Part shown: in pieces, positions 4,753-6,531 of the stretch
How positions within the stretch are numbered: position 1 is the first letter of the stretch
Layout of the letters: every line of letters starts with the position of its first letter
Source of the DNA: Janthinobacterium lividum
Lineage (GTDB): Bacteria; Pseudomonadota; Gammaproteobacteria; Burkholderiales; Burkholderiaceae_D
Length of the DNA: 6,531 bases
Direction of reading: 5' to 3'
Assembly (NCBI GenBank): GCA_945864765.1
Contig: CAMBDR010000256.1
Location: 1 to 6,531 of the forward strand
Position numbers and translations under genes: made by a program
The notes under the pieces: model-generated
Told to the model about the DNA's origin: nothing
Seen by the model: the letters and a program-made list of their open reading frames with translations, nothing else
Database searches by the model: none

Positions 4753-5388
4753 ATGAAAGTATCACCATCAAATTGGCTTGCAACCCTGTTCTTGAGCTTG
4801 TTTGTTTGCACCCTCCCCTTCCGCACTATCGCCGCGACTACCCCTGCGCTGGACGCCACTGCGGGTCATGTCGAAGACCGCCAGCAACTGCGCATCTTGC
4901 TGGACAAGATGGAAAAAGGCATCAGCAGTCTGGATCTGGAAGCGGTGCTGGCATTAATGCAACCGGATGTGATTGTCACCTGGCAAAATGCCGAAGTCTC
5001 ACGCGGGCGGGAGCCAATCCGCGCCTATTACAACCGCATGATGACGGGGCGTACCCCCATCGTCAAAACATTTTCCACCAAGGCCACGCTGGGCGGCCCC
5101 GCCGCATTTTATGGCGATAGCGCGATTGCGTATGGCACCACGGTCGATAATTATGAATTAATGGAAGGCCTCAACTTCACGCTCAAAGCCAGTTGGAGCA
5201 CTACGGTGGTTAAAACCGATGGCCAATGGAAAGTGGCGGCACTGCATTTTTCCACCAATCTGTTTGACAACCCGCTGCTCAGCGACGCCAAGCGTTTGCT
5301 TTGGCTGGCGGCGGGCGGCGGCTTTTTGCTGGCCTTGCTGCTGGCCTTTATTTTGGGCCGGGTGCTGGGGTTTCGGCGCAAACCGTAG
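4753..5388 (+). CDS. Secreted, membrane-anchored NTF2-like / DUF4440-type protein
   Basis: 211 residues. A signal peptide is evident at 1-27/28: Lys2, the hydrophobic core WLATLFLSLFVCTLPF, then TIAA as a likely cleavage region. Residues ~40-168 have an NTF2/SnoaL-like pattern as in DUF4440-type proteins: an N-terminal helix (LRILLDKMEKGISSLDLEAVLALMQPDVIVTW), REPIRAYYNRMM, and late strands (SAIAYGTTVDNYEL, KASWSTTVVKTDGQWKVAALHFS) ending in the usual WKV..LH.S. A C-terminal transmembrane helix (~182-202) follows, then RRKP, so the C-terminus should be cytoplasmic and the NTF2-like domain periplasmic. This fold binds small ligands or acts as an enzyme, but no catalytic site is identifiable. 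The start is fixed by a strong AGGAGGT. It lies 152 bp after the fusion gene, and its stop is 3 bp from the convergent TPR gene. Membrane anchoring at both ends is less common than a free secreted domain. Confidence 0.75.
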   Translation: MKVSPSNWLATLFLSLFVCTLPFRTIAATTPALDATAGHVEDRQQLRILLDKMEKGISSLDLEAVLALMQPDVIVTWQNAEVSRGREPIRAYYNRMMTGRTPIVKTFSTKATLGGPAAFYGDSAIAYGTTVDNYELMEGLNFTLKASWSTTVVKTDGQWKVAALHFSTNLFDNPLLSDAKRLLWLAAGGGFLLALLLAFILGRVLGFRRKP

Positions 5389-5391
5389 CAA

Positions 5392-6486
5392 TCAATGCAG
5401 GTGCTCACCGGCAGCGCGCATGGTGCCGGGCGGCGTTTCTTCATCGCTTTCGGCCAGCATGATGTGCTGCAACTGTTGCTGCAACAGCATCGATTGCTCA
5501 TTGATCTCCTGTAGCGCCAACGGGTCGCTGGTCAATTCAGCCTGGCATTCCAGGGCCAGAACGATGCCCATCAGAATATGGACATGGGGTGGCCCCTTGT
5601 GCAACAGCGCCTGCAGTTTTTCAATCGCCTGCTGAAACAGCCGGAACGCCAGTTCGGGGTCGCTTGTGGTGGCTTCTCTGGCTTCATCGATCAGGATATT
5701 GCTCGACAAATGAAGCAGATCCGTGTTTTCGGGATCAAAAAACAGGCCGTGTTTGATTTTTTCAAGCGCTTTGGCGCGGCATGCTTTGGCTTGTGCCGGG
5801 TCATGCGCGGCAATGGCGTCGGCGCGCGCCACCAGCCGTATGCACCATTGCACGACCAAGCCATCGAATGCCGGATCAGCCTCAAACAGTTGGGTAAATT
5901 TTTGCTCGGCTTGCAGCCATTTCTCGTTTGCCGCATCATAATTTTGATGGAACATGGCTTCGGCCTCGCCTTCGGCCGCCAAGCTAGCTGCCCATTTGAT
6001 CAAAATAACCAATTGGTTTGGATCAACCTTGAAGGCCCGTGCAAATTTTTGGCAGGCAAAATACCAGCTTTCGCGCGCCATGTCCCTATCCTTGATGCAC
6101 GTCGCCTGGGCTTGGCTGTGCAAGGTATTACCCCAGTTAAACCAGGCTTGCCAGGCATCAGGCAGGGCCTGTGCCAGCCGTGAGCACAGGTTCAGCGCGA
6201 GTTGCCAGTTGGCGATGGCGGCGGGCAAATCGTCCTCTTCGATGCGCTCGGCTTCTTCACTCAACAGCCCCGCCAGGCAATTCATAAGCACGGGCGAGTC
6301 GGGCACGTAACGCAAGCCTTCTTCATACTTTTGCTGCGCCAGGCGCCATTGTTGGCGTGCAGCGGGCAAATCCGTTTGGCTCAATTCATTGCCGCGTTCA
6401 TGAAAAACCCACGCCTCACGGGCGATTTTTTCGGCAATTTCATGGCGGCTGATAAACTGGATACGTGGGGAATCGGAATCGCTCAT
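5392..6486 (-). CDS. TPR-like helical repeat protein with 47-residue, Trp-phased units
   Basis: 364 residues, acidic, with no signal peptide or membrane segment, so probably cytoplasmic. The protein is almost all helix and built of about six degenerate units of ~47 residues. A helix anchor falls at W47, W94, W141, W190, R237 and F284, and six residues later K53, K147, K196, K243 and K290 open the next helix. DP or a Pro marks the turn between helices (P62, P109, DP155, DP204, DP251, PP299). This resembles TPR repeats with an added acidic insert between helices (e.g. SEEAERIEEDD, DEAREATTSD), longer than the canonical 34 residues. A low-complexity Gln/Leu stretch (NEQSMLLQQQLQ) and an acidic tail end the protein. 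It is presumably a protein-protein interaction scaffold with unknown partner. ATG at 6486 is preceded on its strand by AAGG (6496-6499), 9 nt away, a moderate ribosome-binding site. No functional link to its convergent neighbour is evident. Confidence 0.7.
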   Translation of the reverse strand: MSDSDSPRIQFISRHEIAEKIAREAWVFHERGNELSQTDLPAARQQWRLAQQKYEEGLRYVPDSPVLMNCLAGLLSEEAERIEEDDLPAAIANWQLALNLCSRLAQALPDAWQAWFNWGNTLHSQAQATCIKDRDMARESWYFACQKFARAFKVDPNQLVILIKWAASLAAEGEAEAMFHQNYDAANEKWLQAEQKFTQLFEADPAFDGLVVQWCIRLVARADAIAAHDPAQAKACRAKALEKIKHGLFFDPENTDLLHLSSNILIDEAREATTSDPELAFRLFQQAIEKLQALLHKGPPHVHILMGIVLALECQAELTSDPLALQEINEQSMLLQQQLQHIMLAESDEETPPGTMRAAGEHLH

Positions 6487-6531
6487 ATCGGGTAACCTTG
6501 GTTGGTGGGTTGGATTTGGTCGGTTTTGGGA
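6487..6531 (-). promoter_or_regulatory. Leader of the TPR-like gene (partial upstream region)
   Basis: Only 45 bp upstream of the minus-strand ATG are visible. They hold AAGG (6496-6499 on the plus strand as CCTT) as a modest ribosome-binding site, then an A/C-rich stretch on the minus strand (ACC/CAA-type). No -10/-35 pair is evident, so the promoter probably lies outside the window. Confidence 0.4.

Noticed and set aside
5578..6183. 201-codon plus-strand frame opposite the TPR-like gene
   Set aside because: It is antisense to a frame with phased 47-residue repeats and has no recognisable domain or ribosome-binding site.
1..6531. CRISPR array, tRNA, rRNA or complete insertion sequence
   Set aside because: No regularly spaced direct repeats, cloverleaf-like segments, rRNA motifs or transposase with terminal inverted repeats were seen. 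The Rpn-like fragment is transposase-related by family name only.

Overview
The window looks like a piece of a Pseudomonadota chromosome, most likely a beta- or gammaproteobacterium. This rests on the moderately high GC content, the tight ATGA gene overlaps, an Rpn-type gene, and a REP-like palindrome containing a GGGGTCGAATCC-type core on the minus strand. No rRNA, tRNA or lineage marker is present, so the placement is an inference.

Layout, left to right. (1) Positions 1-384 hold the 3' end of an Rpn/DUF4351-type gene (PD-(D/E)XK transposase-like nuclease family) with a short in-frame tandem repeat. (2) Positions 385-668 are intergenic: an imperfect tandem duplication across the rpn stop, a REP-like palindrome, two further inverted repeats, a plausible extended -10 promoter and a 20-codon upstream ORF that overlaps the next start. 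(3) Positions 669-4600 form a tight two-gene unit. It encodes a divergent GNAT-type acyltransferase-like protein, followed with a 4-nt ATGA overlap by a 942-residue fusion protein. The fusion joins an RnfD/NqrB-like polytopic membrane domain to seven FG-GAP/VCBS calcium-loop repeats and a C-terminal ASPIC/UnbV domain. (4) A possible 48-codon ORF overlaps the fusion gene's stop by another ATGA and contains a terminator-like structure. (5) Positions 4753-5388 encode a secreted, membrane-anchored NTF2-like/DUF4440-type protein with the strongest Shine-Dalgarno in the window. (6) Convergent to it, with only 3 bp between stops, is a minus-strand gene for a cytoplasmic TPR-like protein built of roughly 47-residue units with a regularly placed Trp.

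How the genes may work together (inference): the fusion protein and the NTF2-like protein would both display soluble domains on the outer face of the inner membrane, and the GNAT protein is translationally coupled to the fusion. The most unusual item is the RnfD-like/seven-repeat propeller/ASPIC fusion. It has no RnfC, G or E neighbours in view and lacks the SGAT flavinylation motif, so it may be a repurposed membrane module rather than a classical Rnf subunit. The TPR and Rpn genes show no evident functional link to this group.
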